Assembly: GCA_029721435.1 (NCBI GenBank)
Contig: CM056580.1
Span: 22,934,367 to 22,998,366, forward strand
Direction: 5' to 3'
Source: Gymnothorax reevesii
Lineage: Eukaryota; Chordata; Actinopteri; Anguilliformes; Muraenidae
Length of the DNA: 64,000 bases
Part shown: positions 46,450 through 58,300 of the stretch, one piece after another
Position numbering within the stretch: the stretch's first letter is position 1
Layout: each line of letters starts with the position of its first letter
Notes under the pieces: model-generated
The model's database searches: none
Seen by the model: the letters and a program-made list of their open reading frames with translations, nothing else
Told to the model about the DNA's origin: nothing
Program-made: the position numbers and the translations under genes

Positions 46450-46635
46450 TAGGGGTTGTTAATTCTACCAATGCCCCCTTGTTGTCCTACTGATGGTTCT
46501 GGTTTCCTTGAACACTCGGAGACAGTGTGGTTGTGGTGCTGTGTCTGTTACACGCCCCTTGCTGTGACATCAGACTGAAGGTCAGGGATCCATTGTATTC
46601 TCTGGCCTCACTTTCCGTTCTCTTTTTCTGCCAAG

Positions 46636-46697
46636 ATCCGATGGGAGAAGAATATCACGTTAGGGGAGCCTCCTGGGTTCCTGCATTCCTGGTGGTG
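46636..46697 (+). CDS. ssbp2/3: SSBP2/3-family exon (second visible)
   Basis: This 62-nt exon encodes [20 protein letters not shown] plus the first two bases of a Cys codon. It continues the LUFS/LisH-adjacent domain and is essentially invariant in SSBP2, SSBP3 and SSBP4. The acceptor is TTTTTCTGCCAAG|ATC and the donor TG|GTGAGT. Entry phase 0 fits the preceding exon, and exit phase 2 fits the next exon, which starts with T to complete TGT. The following intron is only 383 bp, against more than 5 kb for the preceding one. Not a retrocopy, because introns and consensus sites are intact. Confidence 0.96.
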
Positions 46698-47080
46698 GTG
46701 AGTGCCATTGTGTCTTTTACATGTAAACAGAGAGAGAGAGAGTGAAAGAGTGAGTGGGGGATTCCCACTGTATCTGTGTACTTTCATGAAGATTCAGCTT
46801 TATTACGCAGCAAAGCCAGCATACAAGATTGTATTTAAGCCCCTCATTTGTTTCCTTGAATTTTATCATGTATTTTATGAAATGTTTGCATGATAAAAAA
46901 TCCACGCAAAAAGCTTCTTAACCTCTTAAACTTTCCATGGAAATGCCTCGATCGCATACAGTATGCCATTTCTCGCCGGAGTGTGTGCGCGTGTGTGTTT
47001 GAAGAAGTGCAGGAATGTAAGTGTGTTTGTGCGGATGCATGTTATCCCCTGTGTGCTCACCCTGTGTTGTATTTTTGCAG

Positions 47081-47165
47081 TGTTTTCTGGGACCTGTATT
47101 GCGCAGCCCCCGAAAGGAGAGAGACTTGTGAGCACTCCAGTGAAGCCAAGGCCTTCCACGATTAC
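47081..47165 (+). CDS. ssbp2/3: SSBP2/3-family exon (third visible)
   Basis: This 85-nt exon completes the Cys codon and encodes 28 residues starting [20 protein letters not shown] and ending EAKAFHDY. The acceptor is TTTTTGCAG|T and the donor TAC|GTGAGT, exit phase 0. From memory, human SSBP2 has ERRETC here, SSBP3 ERRDTC and SSBP4 DRREAC, so this exon looks like SSBP2 or a fish SSBP3. The next family exon (starting Ser-Ala-Ala-Ala-Ala-Pro-Ser-Pro, then the proline/glycine-rich trans-activation region) was not found in the remaining 16.8 kb, so the following intron is long. All three exons together cover about 73 residues of the LDB1-binding domain. Confidence 0.96.
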
Positions 47166-49160
47166 GTGAGTGCACTTCGAGCCTGAGGGGCGGGGCACGA
47201 GCTCTGGCCCGGGAGTCACTTCCTCCCCTCATTCCAGTGGCTTGCAGACTGCATGGGGCCTTGTGCTGTAAAAAAAAGGAAACATGTTGACACACTCTTG
47301 AATGAAGGATTTTTAAAATCAACAGAGTGCTAGAAGGAAATAGTTTTTCTTCCTCGTTGGTTATTTGTCGTCATTTGAACTGAGGATGAAGTGGTCATAG
47401 TGTCAAGATGTAAAGCTGGAAGACAGTGAATGTGAGGATGATGGTTATTGGTAAACGGTGATGTTTTCAGAGTGGACACACCTAAGGATGTGAAAATGGT
47501 AGGAGATTGGGCACATTTCACAAAGTTTTGCCTTGTTGTTTTGCATCGAAGGCCAGTCTTTCACTTCGCTTGCTCCCCCGCCAACATAACATCCTTAGAG
47601 TGTTGCGGCCAGAACATCACAGTGTCATTGTCAGAACTTTCGTACAGATTTGGGGTCCGTGAGGCCTAGGATACCTACAGCTTTTGTGTGGATTGAACTT
47701 CTGACAGCTTTGGTGGTGAATTTACAGGTTCTGGCCTTGTTGTTATTGATTTCCAGTAGTGAGTAGCTTGATAAAGTGCACCTGGAGAACACAGCAAAGT
47801 GCTCTAGCTCAGCCAAGTGGAGACAGCTAGAACCTCCTATGAATGCGAATGAGAGAAGTCAACACGTCCCACCAAACAAGGAACATCTCCCCAAGAGATT
47901 TTCAGGAGAATGTTCCTGCTCCGTCCAGGGCTTTCAATATTTTAAATTTCGCATTTTGTATGAACGACGGGCTTTAATTTGCTGCATAAATTTCTTCTCT
48001 GAGCAGTCTGTGTGTTCATAGCTTATTTTGAAATCCTCCGCCAAAATTGTGGAAATGAATCTGGGAAAGGTCAGAAGACGGGAGAAAGTCAGGCTGGAGT
48101 CCTTGGACCACACTTGCAGTATGCGCTACAGCACACGTCGCTCCTCAACAGCTTTACTTTGTAAGACTTCTTGCTGGGAAGGATGTTATTTTTGGGGAGG
48201 TTGTGTACATTGAGTGGCCATTTCCGAAAGTACTGGGCACGTTGTTTGTTTCCTCGCTGCAACACTTTAGTTGTTAATCCTAATGGATAAGTTGGTGCCG
48301 TAAAATACTGCAATTGTCTTGCCAGTGTGCCTATCAGACCATAGTTAATGATGATGATGATGATGAAAGGTTCTGAAATAAACAAAGTTTTTCTGAGATT
48401 AGCTTTTTTTTCGCATTGCAGTTATCGCAGCTTTTGAGTTTTAGGAAATATGGGTAAATATATAAAATAATTTTTACGATGAGTAATAAGAGCAATAATG
48501 AATGTAAAAGGCACGGCATGTTTGATGTTTTGGAAAGATGGCGCTTGCAGTAACATTGCTATGGGGGGTTATTAAAGAACTCTTACTAACTAGATGCCTT
48601 GAAGTTGTCCTACATGAATTAGACTCAGCCCGTGTTCAGTAGTGCGTAAAGCCGTCGGCAGACTGCACTCTATAAATCAGAGCCCAGCCCTCGCTCGCTG
48701 GAGCCGACTCCCGCTGCGGGGAAGAGTGTGATTTAATCCCCGCAGTCGCCACCTTGAGCAGGGCAGGGCGAGCTGTCCTTTCTGCGGCCCCATCTTCTTA
48801 CTACCCCAGCCCACCGCTGCATTGAGGAAGCAGGCGCAAAGCAGAGGGGGGTCTACATAGTGAGTGGGTTGGGGGTTTGGGAATAGGTCGCTTTCTGCAT
48901 CCCTAAATTTTATTAAATAGTTGTTCTTCCTGCACTGTTCATATCTTCTCTGAAGAATAACCTGAAAACAGTGCTTATATATCATTCCGTGCTGCTGCTG
49001 TGCTGGTGGTGCTCCGCTGCTGCTGCTATCATGAGTGCATTTCATTTTTTATTAATTCAACTGATGCTCTTACGTCTCTTTTAACATGTGTCCTGCTGAT
49101 GAAAATTTGCTGAATCACGGAACATTCTATTTAACTCCAAAATTTTGGTTTTGTTCTACA
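47166..49160 (+). other. ssbp2/3: Start of the long intron after the third SSBP exon
   Basis: Begins with the donor GTGAGT. It contains a short ATG/ATC trinucleotide run (48349-48366) and no recognised coding exon or element end. Confidence 0.55.
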
Positions 49161-49164
49161 TGAC

Positions 49165-49520
49165 CCAATTTCTGCAAAAACGTTTTGGAAAATGCAAGTA
49201 AAAAAAGAAAGCAGTGATTTGTAAATCATCTCTGATCTGTAATGAATTGAAAGCAACGCAAAGCAAAATATTTTGTGTAATTTTTCATTTGCCTTTTCAA
49301 CTTAATGAGTTTTTTTTTATTATTATTATTCATGCTTAATTTGATGCCTGCTACCCATTCCAAAAAGTGGGGATAGGGCAATACGGAAAGTGCTGGAAAT
49401 GCAAAAAAAAATATCATATTGATAAAATATCGTGTAGGTGTGGAACAGGTAGCATTATTGAGCTTGAATATAAAAGCAGAATCCACTAAAGGCCCAGCAA
49501 TGCTTGGCTGATGCTCTCTG
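49165..49520 (+). mobile_element. Degenerate Tc1/mariner-type repeat (AGTTGGGA family), copy 1
   Basis: Landmarks in order: GACCCAATTTCTGCAAAAAC, GTGATTTGTAAATC, TTCATGCTTAATTTGATGCC, CATTCCAAAAAGTGGGGATA and TATAAAAGCAGAATCC. These match the left half of a very common teleost repeat beginning ACCCCAATTCCAA-AGTTGGGA. No coding potential. Confidence 0.65.
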
Positions 49521-50019
49521 TTTTGTAAATAATTGCATGAATCGAGAATCTAAGAGGTTAATATATAACGTTTAAAAACAGCACAGCTTTATTGGTTGTT
49601 CGGATTGTATGGATTTCACTCACTCTACAATGCACAATATTATTTAAAGAATCTGGGAATCTGGAGAAGTTTGTGTGGAAAAGATGAGGTGGAGAATAAC
49701 TACTGAGTGCCCCTGATCTCTGAGCCCTCGGATGGCACTGCACTGGAACCCAACATGCTTTTGTCATCGATAAAATCAAGTGAAAACTATGGCTAGGTGA
49801 TATGGCCACAATCCATATCTCAATGAAATTAATTCATATTGATCAAAAGCAATATAATCAATATTCTTTCTCAACATATTTTGAGGTGCCATTTAGTCCT
49901 GTTAATTAATCTGAAACAGTTAATATACAACCCCATTTTGCAATAGGTTGGATGTTTTGTAAGCATCTTAGACCCTCATTACTTCATACCTGGTTGCAAA
50001 CATTTTTCAAAATCTGCAA

Positions 50020-51045
50020 TATACAAGTAAAACCCATTTCCAAAAAAAGTTGGGATGAGGTGGATGCAAAAATGAATCCAATGATTTGTAAATCATTTAA
50101 ACCCTATATTTAATCGGAAATACTACTAGGCAACATATGAAATGTTGAAACTGAGAAATTTTATTGTTTTTTGAAAAATATCTTCTCATCCTTAATTTGA
50201 TGCCAGCAACACGTTTCCAAACGGGAAAATTCGATAATGAGGACCCTTGATGTTTGAACAGCTGAAGATTTATATCTAGGAAGTATAAGAAAAAAATACA
50301 TCCAAAACTGAAAAAACTGATGGTCCTTAGTTGCCCTACGTAATGTTCGGAGGGCTTTTTCACAGAAATGCAATTTTTCGGTCCTGTGAAAAAGTATTTT
50401 TGCCCTTCGCAATTTCACCCATTTTTGCATATTTGCCAGACTGAACTTTGTCAGATCAACCAACTAATTTTAATTTTAGACAAATAATAGCCCAAGTAAA
50501 CACAAAGTACAGTTTTTAAATGATGATTTCATTCATTGAGGGAAAAAAGTTAGCCAACCCTTCCTGGCAGCAGTTGATGCTGCTAAAGGAGGTACAATCA
50601 GTTTGTAGGTTGGAAAGGCAATTCTTTTTTTTTTTTTTCATGAGTAATATACATTGTGGGTTTTGAGTAACTCCTCACCTTCAACAAATGAAATCATCAT
50701 AGATCATTTTGTTTAATCACATTGTCTTGTATTAAAATTAGTTGAATCATCTGGAACATTTGTATATAACAAATAAACAATAATTGAAGAAATCGGGAAG
50801 GAAGCAAATACTTTTCACTGCACTGTAAGACAGTAGTGAACACACCTGTGTACCCACATTTCTGGAACATGTTGCAACCATAAATTTGGAATTATGGTTT
50901 ATTTTACAGAAAAACAGTAGAGCAAAAAAAAAAAACTTAAATATTGTGTCTTTGCTCTGTCAAAAATGATTGACAAATAAAATTTCTTTATTGTTTGCAC
51001 ATCCATGTGGTCCCAGCATTTTTGAAAACAGGATTTCGCATTTTT
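50020..51045 (+). mobile_element. AGTTGGGA-family repeat, copy 2, split by another element
   Basis: The left part (50020-about 50230) reads AACCCATTTCCAAAAAAAGT, TGGGATGAGG, GATTTGTAAATCATTTAAA and TTAATTTGATGCCAGCAAC. The right part (50828-51045) carries ACACCTGTGTACCC, CTGGAACATGTTGCAACCAT, TTTCTTTATTGTTTGCACAT and GTGGTCCCAGCATTTTTG, the expected closing landmarks. The element at 50383-50825 sits between. A fragment of the left end alone also appears near 49929 (TACAACCCCATTTTGC). Confidence 0.7.
50383..50825 (+). mobile_element. Tc1-like MITE (TGTGAAAAAGTATTT family) nested in the previous repeat
   Basis: Left end CCTGTGAAAAAGTATTTTTG; right end ...AATACTTTTCACTGCACTG followed by TA. It is shorter than the related copies at 38665 and 54771 and lacks their central part. 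It interrupts the AGTTGGGA-family copy, which dates it as the younger insertion. Confidence 0.78.
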
Positions 51046-51354
51046 TTCTGGTTCCCTTATAAATAAATTAGGGACATCTGTCAATGTGTACAGTTATGCA
51101 TGTATGGAGTACATTCATGCTGTTTGAAGATAAAATCACAGCTCCATACTTGGAACTAAAATCTGTGCCCTCAGAGCCACTGCCGAAATTCCCTCACCAT
51201 TGACTGACACTTCCACCCTGCTAGTAGTAATACTGCTGCTGCCACTGTTGATACTATCTTGCTGCATGTGCTGATAGCACTGATGCTAGTGTTGTGATGA
51301 TTGTTCCAGCTACTAATACAACATCAGGATTGAAATCCTCTTTTTTTTTTTTTT

Positions 51355-51600
51355 TGGCAAATTACAATTACTTTCATGCTGCCTAATTCTATTTGCAAAG
51401 ATTTAATCTGAGAGCTCTAATTAGACCTTGGGTCAATTAAAAAAGTGAGTTCAAAATTATAATTCTGGAAAGGCTGTACGATTCAATCACTGTTCCTCTG
51501 ATATGTTTTGCTTAATTAAAAGGAAGGAGGGAATAATTACAGCTTACAGTTTTTTGGGGAAATAAAAGTGATTTCCTAATCTAGAACATTGTATCGGTAG
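51355..51600. promoter_or_regulatory. Candidate conserved non-coding element rich in homeodomain sites
   Basis: Over about 200 bp there are repeated TAATTA-type words without tandem structure: ACAATTAC, CTCTAATTAGACC (about 51415), GGTCAATTAA (about 51431), GCTTAATTAA (about 51509) and ATAATTAC (about 51533), plus TTTAATCTGAGAG and TTTGCAAAG. The composition resembles developmental enhancers. Conservation is not demonstrated here. Confidence 0.35.
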
Positions 51601-54035
51601 TGAGGATTACATGCTTATTGTCCGGTATTAGTTTTACTAGTTGTTGTTGATAAATTCAGAAGAACTAAATCTTTATCATGACTGTTGTTTCTATACCTGT
51701 ATTAATTCAGGTCATTGTTAGCACTACAGTAGAATGAAAATATATGCCTTTTCCGACCTTAAACTGTTCTTAGAAAACCATATCAGATTGACTGGATCAC
51801 TGATTAAATGTACAATAAGTAAGATTAGCCTAAAAGAAAACGTCTACTCATACAAAAATAATTTTCCTTAATCGTCATTTACAACCCACTCAAGATGCGT
51901 AGGGGTGTCTGTATCTCTGGAAACCCTGCTTCCTATCAGTATTTTGTTATTTCAATTTGCACAGGATGTTTCTGGGAGTTAGCCTTTAGGTAGTGGGTGC
52001 GAAAGGCCAAGTGGAAAATGTCCATTTCAAAATGAGAGTATACCTGGGTTTAGCTTCGACCCAGATGCTAGCGAACGCTTAGGGAGATGATGGGGATTAT
52101 GAGCGATACGGAATTGAACTGTTTTCTGTTGGATAGGTAAGTGTAGGTGGTTAGCTTAATTAGCTTGCTGAAGCACCTGATTTTGCTTTATAACAAATGT
52201 GACATCCCAAGAACAGTAGCTACATATCTGTATGACTTCACATTCAAGCAGTGAACCAAGTCTAAAAACTTCACATGTTGAGAAAATAGCCCTTGAGGTA
52301 TGCAATGCTAAGTTTGATCTTGGCTTAAATTGTTTTCTCTCTAGCATACGTTGGTCACGGCAATTGTAATTGTAAGAAGCTCAGGGCTGAGTGTCGTTAA
52401 TTAGCGGAAAACTAATATGGCTAGCTGACAATACTGTTGGCAATTTATTTTATATAACATTGCAGAACTGTTGTTGCAACACTGTTGAATACAGCACTGG
52501 TCTAGAAGCATAACTTTGCATTTGCACTAGCTACGTAGGGTTTGTACAGGGTAATCTCGTACGGAGTATTACGGCTAGGGAACATGCGCTTTGGGTGTGG
52601 TTTAACCGCGGAGGATGGTCCTACTTTGAATGCTGTTTTTACAAACAGCAACTGTAAAAGCCTACTCGGAATGCCTTTCAGTAACTCATTGATTGGTTCA
52701 TCAGTTGGTTGAGGCCCCTGGCTCTGAATATTGCACAGGTGCTGTATGGTTTTTTTCCATCTGGAGGTGGCGATTTTTTTCTGCAGCCAGGGCGATGGCT
52801 GCGGTTTCGTGTGTGGGAAGTGACAGGAGGGTGGACGCAGGCTGAGATCCTACTCGGTGGAGAAGCCATTCCAGGAACGGCTTTGCAGAAACTAAGTGGA
52901 AATGTGCCAGAAGAACTCTGTCTGATGAATGTTCGGTAAAAACTTGTTCAGTATCGATTTCCCCTCGTCCGTGTCTTCAGAGGGTTTTCAGTCAGGGAAT
53001 ATCCTCTAACATTCTGTAAGTGCTTTTTAAATGTGTTCTCTGAGCTGCACGGGCAAATTCCACTTAAGCCGAGACAAGAAGTCATAAACAATAACTATTT
53101 TTATATTCATCTGTTTGCTACAGTCAGAAGCAACTGAGGATAATGCGCAGGCAGTCCGTCTCTGGAAGAGGATATTGCTTTGTTGTCCTGAAAGAGACTT
53201 CTGCATGATATTACAGTAACACTGGAGTGAATGAACTGAACAGAATTAAAGTTTAATCCTGGGCACTTTTGTTTTATTAACTGGTACTGAGAATATGGGA
53301 TACCTAGGTGCTTGGCACTTGAACACGGCAAGAGGGGTATGGGACCTTACTCTGACCCGATATTTGGAAGATATGAAAATTAATATCAGATAATATGGAA
53401 GATGGCAGTCAGAGAGAGAGGGCGATAGAGTGAGGGAGATAGAGGGAGGAATCGCTGTTTGGGAAGAGGCCAGAGATCATCCCCACTCACAGGGGCCATG
53501 TGGTTTGGCCCTGAGCTGCTCTTTTTCTGATGCCAATTAGCTGGATTTCCTCTGAGAGAGACGAGAGTGGAGCGGAATGGGCCTAATTATAGACTTAAGG
53601 CGCAAATTAGAAATTTTCAGTTCTAGAGATTCTCCTTAATGCACAATTCTGACTTGCGCTGCTTTGAGTGGAAACGGGCTATTGATGCAGAGTACCCCAG
53701 CAGTGGCAGTTATTTCAATAAACGGGATTGGAACGACTTGTTTCGGAACTGCATTTGCTGCCATTGTGGTCACAGATTATGTGCCTCAAATTCAGTACCC
53801 TCATATGCCTTTCCGCTTTCCCCACAACACGTTACATAATGTCAGGGAACCGGGACACATCAAAAACATATTGTGGCCATTTTTGAGGATGACTCGTGAT
53901 TCTTTGTTTACCCACAATATTAACTCGCTGAGTTTGTGGAAGAAAGTGTTATTTGAGCGCGCATTTGTTGGTCATGGTCCTCATCATTGACAACTAATGC
54001 AGTGTCAGCCTTTCCCTGCAATCCATTCAGTGGTC
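51601..54035. other. Intronic DNA, no clear element
   Basis: No SSBP exon, RNA gene or recognised transposon end. About 53640-53990 may belong to the same insertion as the minus-strand transposase relic that follows, but its ends are not visible. Confidence 0.4.
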
Positions 54036-54039
54036 AGTG

Positions 54040-54555
54040 AATTATGTTCACCTCTCTAATACTGGGTTGGATGGCCCTTTTCCCCCAGACTAACCTGACG
54101 TTTTTGTGACATGGTTTCCACCGAAGAGCTGGGAACTTTCTGTGGATAGTCCACGTTGGCATGATAGCAGTTGTTACAGATTTGTTAGATGCACATTCAC
54201 GTTGCAAATCAACTGCTTCACCACATCCCGAAGGTGCTCTGTCATAGTTACATCTTGTGACTGTGGAGCCCAGTGTTACTCAGAACTCATCATCTTGTTT
54301 GTGGATCCAGGTTGAGATGACGTGTGTTTTGTGGCCTGGTGCATTATCCTGCTGGAAGTAAGCATTACAATATGGGTAGACTGTAGTCATAAAGGGATGC
54401 ACATTCCAGATGGCTGTGGCATTAAATGATTCTCTATCACTCCTCCACCAGCCTGAACTCATGGCAGGACGGACTGTTGGATTTTTGTTGTGTGGACCGA
54501 ATTGTGATTCTATCGTCTGTATGTCGCTGCAGTTCAGATTCGTTAGGCTAGGCAA
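54040..54555 (-). pseudogene. Tc1-like transposase relic, minus strand
   Basis: The minus frame 54280-54555 contains NATAIWNVHPFMTTVYPYCN followed by AYFQQDNAPGHKTHVIS and WIHKQDDEF. This is the block around the second catalytic Asp (QQDNAP, codon at 54346-54348) of Tc1-like DDE transposases. Further along the minus strand (down to about 54040), after a frame change, HLRDVVKQ and a SNPV-like tail correspond to the ENLW..VVE region and the C-terminus. Stops and shifts interrupt it, and the N-terminal HTH domains are absent. The SPDLNPIE block with the last acidic residue is deleted between the two pieces. It is dead. Confidence 0.85.
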
Positions 54556-54770
54556 CGTTTTTCCAATATTTAACTGGAAAAGCTTCGGTGAGCCTTTACC
54601 TGCTTGTATCCTCAGATTCCTTTACTTATTGGACATGAGGGGAGCCCAGTGTGGTCATCTGCTGCGGACGCCCTTCAACTTCAAGGTTCCTGCGTTGAGT
54701 GTCTATTTGCTTTTTGCCTTGACTTTTAGGCTTAAAAGTGAAATTGCACGTGCTCACACACGTAAAGATA

Positions 54771-55314
54771 CAGTGCTGTGAAAAATTTCCCAATTTCTCC
54801 ATATTTGTCGCACTTACACATTCCAGGTCATCAAACTACAAAAGTTTTAATGTTTGACAAGGATAACCCAAGTAAATGCAATATGCAGTTTTAAATGTTG
54901 ATTATATTTATTCAGGAAAAAAGCTATCCAACCCAACCTGGCCCTATGTGAAATAGTAATTGGCCCTTTAGCTAAATCAACCAATTAAACAAATATAATT
55001 GATTTTTGGGTTCAATGTCACTGGACACACCCATGCAAGATCACTGCCAGCTCTGCTGAATCTAAATATCACTAGAATAGAACCTGTCTGGTGACTGGAA
55101 GTTGGCAAAAAGCAGTGCATGATGCTGGTATCTGAATTGAAGAGCAGATGAAAAGCAAAGTCGTTGACATCTAAGTCTGGATAGAGTTACAAAGCCATAT
55201 CCAGGGTGAGAGCACATCTAGGACTCCAGACTAACACCTAAAGAACTGCAGGCCTCACTCATTAAGCAAAAATAGAAGAAATCGAGAAGGGAACAAATAC
55301 TTTTTCACAGCACA
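54771..55314 (+). mobile_element. Tc1-like MITE (TGTGAAAAA family), copy 3
   Basis: Starts CAGTGCTGTGAAAAATTTCC after TA (54769-54770) and ends ...AAATACTTTTTCACAGCAC. Shared interior words with 38665-40299 include GGCCCTATGTGAAA, ACACCTAAAGAACTGCAGG, AAAAAGCAG and AGAGTTACAAAGCCAT. The transposase part is deleted, so this is a shortened derivative. Confidence 0.85.
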
Positions 55315-58300
55315 TATCAGTACACGCATATAATGCCATATCTGTCTCCCCTTGGCAGAATGATATTCTCTAAGCACTGTGCAACTCTGAGGTGGTGCTG
55401 CACTGCCACTGTGCACTGGGCTGTGACTCACCAGTGGAAAGATCAACACTCCCGCTTTCCCAGAGCACTGACACCTGGAGCTGAGATCTTGCTGGTTGTG
55501 ACTGCCATTGTCAGCCTGTTAAGGCAGCAGCAATAGTGAGTTCAAGAGAAGGGCATTAATGGGGTTTAACCCCAGAGTCAAGGGACCAAGATGCTATCTG
55601 CTTTCAGTTAATATCTGAGCTTTGCCCTCCACAGGGGTCCTGTTCCGGCCAAAGACCGACACGCAAAATCCTTCGTGAAGATGATGTGGTTTTGATTACC
55701 TGCCTTGTAGCCTTGTAAAAAGCACCAATATATCTTGTTTTTTGGGAATTTTAGTTTATTGGTGGACTTTTTATCTTTCTGAAAGGATATTGCATTGTGA
55801 ACAGTTTTTACCGTGCACCTCGCTGACATCAGAATAAAAGAGAACTGCTACTATTATCGCTCGAGACATTGACATGGATTCAGTTGATGTTTGCCCTCAG
55901 CTGTGACCTCAGCCCAACTGTGCTAGTGCTAATAATGGTGTCGAAGTGTTGCAGTTGTTTTTATTAAGTCAGGTCATTATCAGTATGTCATGGAACATTT
56001 GCTCCAAACTCTTTAAGGAGTTTTTCAAACTTTCTTTGAGCTGACTAAAAAAATGGTCTGTTGTGTATCCTTCTTTCTTTGTGAATCACCTCATGTTCTC
56101 TGTCATTTTTTTGTCTTCCTTCATGACTGACAGCACGTAAATAACAGAGTGTGGAGAAAAGGAGAATGAGAGTGGTCAGGGGAGGTTAAGCTCTCTGAAG
56201 CACCACTGAAAAGTACTTGGTGCATGATGTACTACTGGCTTCATTATGCACCATGAACCGATAGCAAAGACCTGTCTGGAATGTATGCCCTCCTAAAGCT
56301 CTTCTTTTCATTTATTTGGTTTAGAGGGGAGAAAAAGAGGTCAAAGATGAGGCAAGGAGGGTCAGTGTAGCCATGGGATAAGAGTAGAGCTTAAAAACTG
56401 TTCAGTCAAAGTGCACAGGAGGGCCAAATGTTGAAAGAATCCCACTTCTAAACTGAAGGATCAATGTTTTCTCCTGATTTTCTCGCATCATTTTAAATTT
56501 TTGTTACTATGGAACCGACCTTGGTAAATTATGGATTTACTTATACTATTGAGGGTCAAACATTTCCTTTGGCAAAGATGTGCCGAGATTTGTGTGGATG
56601 TAACTGTGTGTCTTTTCCCTCCTTATCTGCAGGGAGTGTAGATAGTGCACTGTGTAGAAGCGTATGAGAGTGTGTTTTTTGTGCAATCTGATAATGACGT
56701 GTTTTCACGTTTGTGTGCATTTGTGAGCGCTTTTTAGGGCAGATCTACACACATACATATCAATTATCCCCTTGAAACTGGATCTGATCCTAAATATCTG
56801 CGTTTAGATCCTTGGAAACTCCAGCACTCGTAATGTAATACATTTGCCTGATTGGGAATTCATCTTGAAGTATCTTAAGAGTGATTTTCAATATTTCTAA
56901 TCTCTTTTAAAAAAAATCTATTTGAAATGTTCCTCTTCTTTTAAAAACAAACTGATTAGAATTATTAAATCCTTCCATGGGTTTAACAGCAGTAAGTACC
57001 TCAGAATTGTACATATTCGACATGAAATGTAATTACTTTCCGTAAGAGGAAGTTTAGAAAAAAATGAACATTGACCAGTCTGTGTTTTTTCAAAAAGGAG
57101 TACGCCAGTCATCTTTAGCTCTCCAGTTATGAAATCAGAACTTTCGGTCTTAAATATATCAGTGCAGCAGATCTGTTCTTATTGGGCCAAATGAACGGAG
57201 GAAACAAGTAGATTTAGTGTTTTTCTCGGAAGCTCTCAGAAATGCAGTAACCAATTGACAGACTCTTTTCAGAAACACATTTTACAAGTACAACGTTCCG
57301 CTGATACTCCTCAGTTTTCGCTCAGCTGTTGCTGTCATGGCAAGTTTTCTTGAGTTCAGAACTATCCTGCTTTATTTATTTCATTCGCTCTGTTCTTTGC
57401 GTCAGTGTCTAAATGTCTAATCTGCCCAAAGAAACCGGTAACGAGTAGGAGGTGGAGCGAAGAGGTTGCTGGCGGCTACGTTTTTGACGCTACACACGCC
57501 TCTCCCGTCAGCGGTGGTGTCGAGGTGCTCTCTCTCCAAACCCTCAGTTCTTTTGCTGATCCCTCTCAGGGTTGCCAGAGGCGACTGACTCCCCCCCTAC
57601 TCCTCCTCGTTTCAGACAGGAAACCCTCAGAGATGTCAGCCATCATTTGATTACACCGAGAAATGCTCGCTCTGCATTTTTTGCTAGAAATATCTTTTAT
57701 ATTGTGGTACTTTGCTGCATTTCACCTTATCACGCCCCACATCCACAGCATGTGTGCCTGCATTGGGTTGCAAATAGATCAAATAGGTCCCTACACGGAG
57801 AAGACCTGGCCTTTTAAGGGCGGTCGGTCATGCCATGGAGAGATGGTTTTCAAGTCATTATTTCTTCAAATATCTTTTTCTTGGTCCACAAGCAGGAGTT
57901 AAATCTTAAATCCTGTGGAAGTGAATGTAGTTTTCCCCCATTTCTTCCCTCTGATATGTGACGCGCGGGGTTAAGAATAGCGACAGTGTGGGATTTTTTT
58001 TTCCCATAATCCACCTCTCCACAGGTTAGCTGCTTTGAATAGCCCTGCCCACTAGACCAGCACTAATCTCTGGTCCAGGAACTCCTCCGCTGTATTCCAG
58101 TCCCCTGCGGCTCAGCCAGCCCTGCACACAAAAAAAACACCCAGAGGAAAACTGTATTTGCTGTAGACACAGTTCCAGCGGAGTAAAGAGTTGTGCACTG
58201 AAGAGTTGTGCATCGTCTTTTAAGGTCCTTGTTCTTTTAAAGCCTCACCGTCTCATAGAAGTGGCCTTTTTAAATCTGCTGTCCGGCACTCCTGGTGATA

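Noticed and set aside
47205..47225. Readthrough coding extension after ...AFHDY
   Set aside because: The TAC|GTGAGT donor is strong and the downstream frame (VSALRA) stops within seven codons with no family similarity.
55480..55540. Next SSBP exon (alanine-rich start) suggested by GGCAGCAGCAATAG
   Set aside because: The frame runs into a stop, and the expected alanine-alanine-proline-serine-proline motif is absent.
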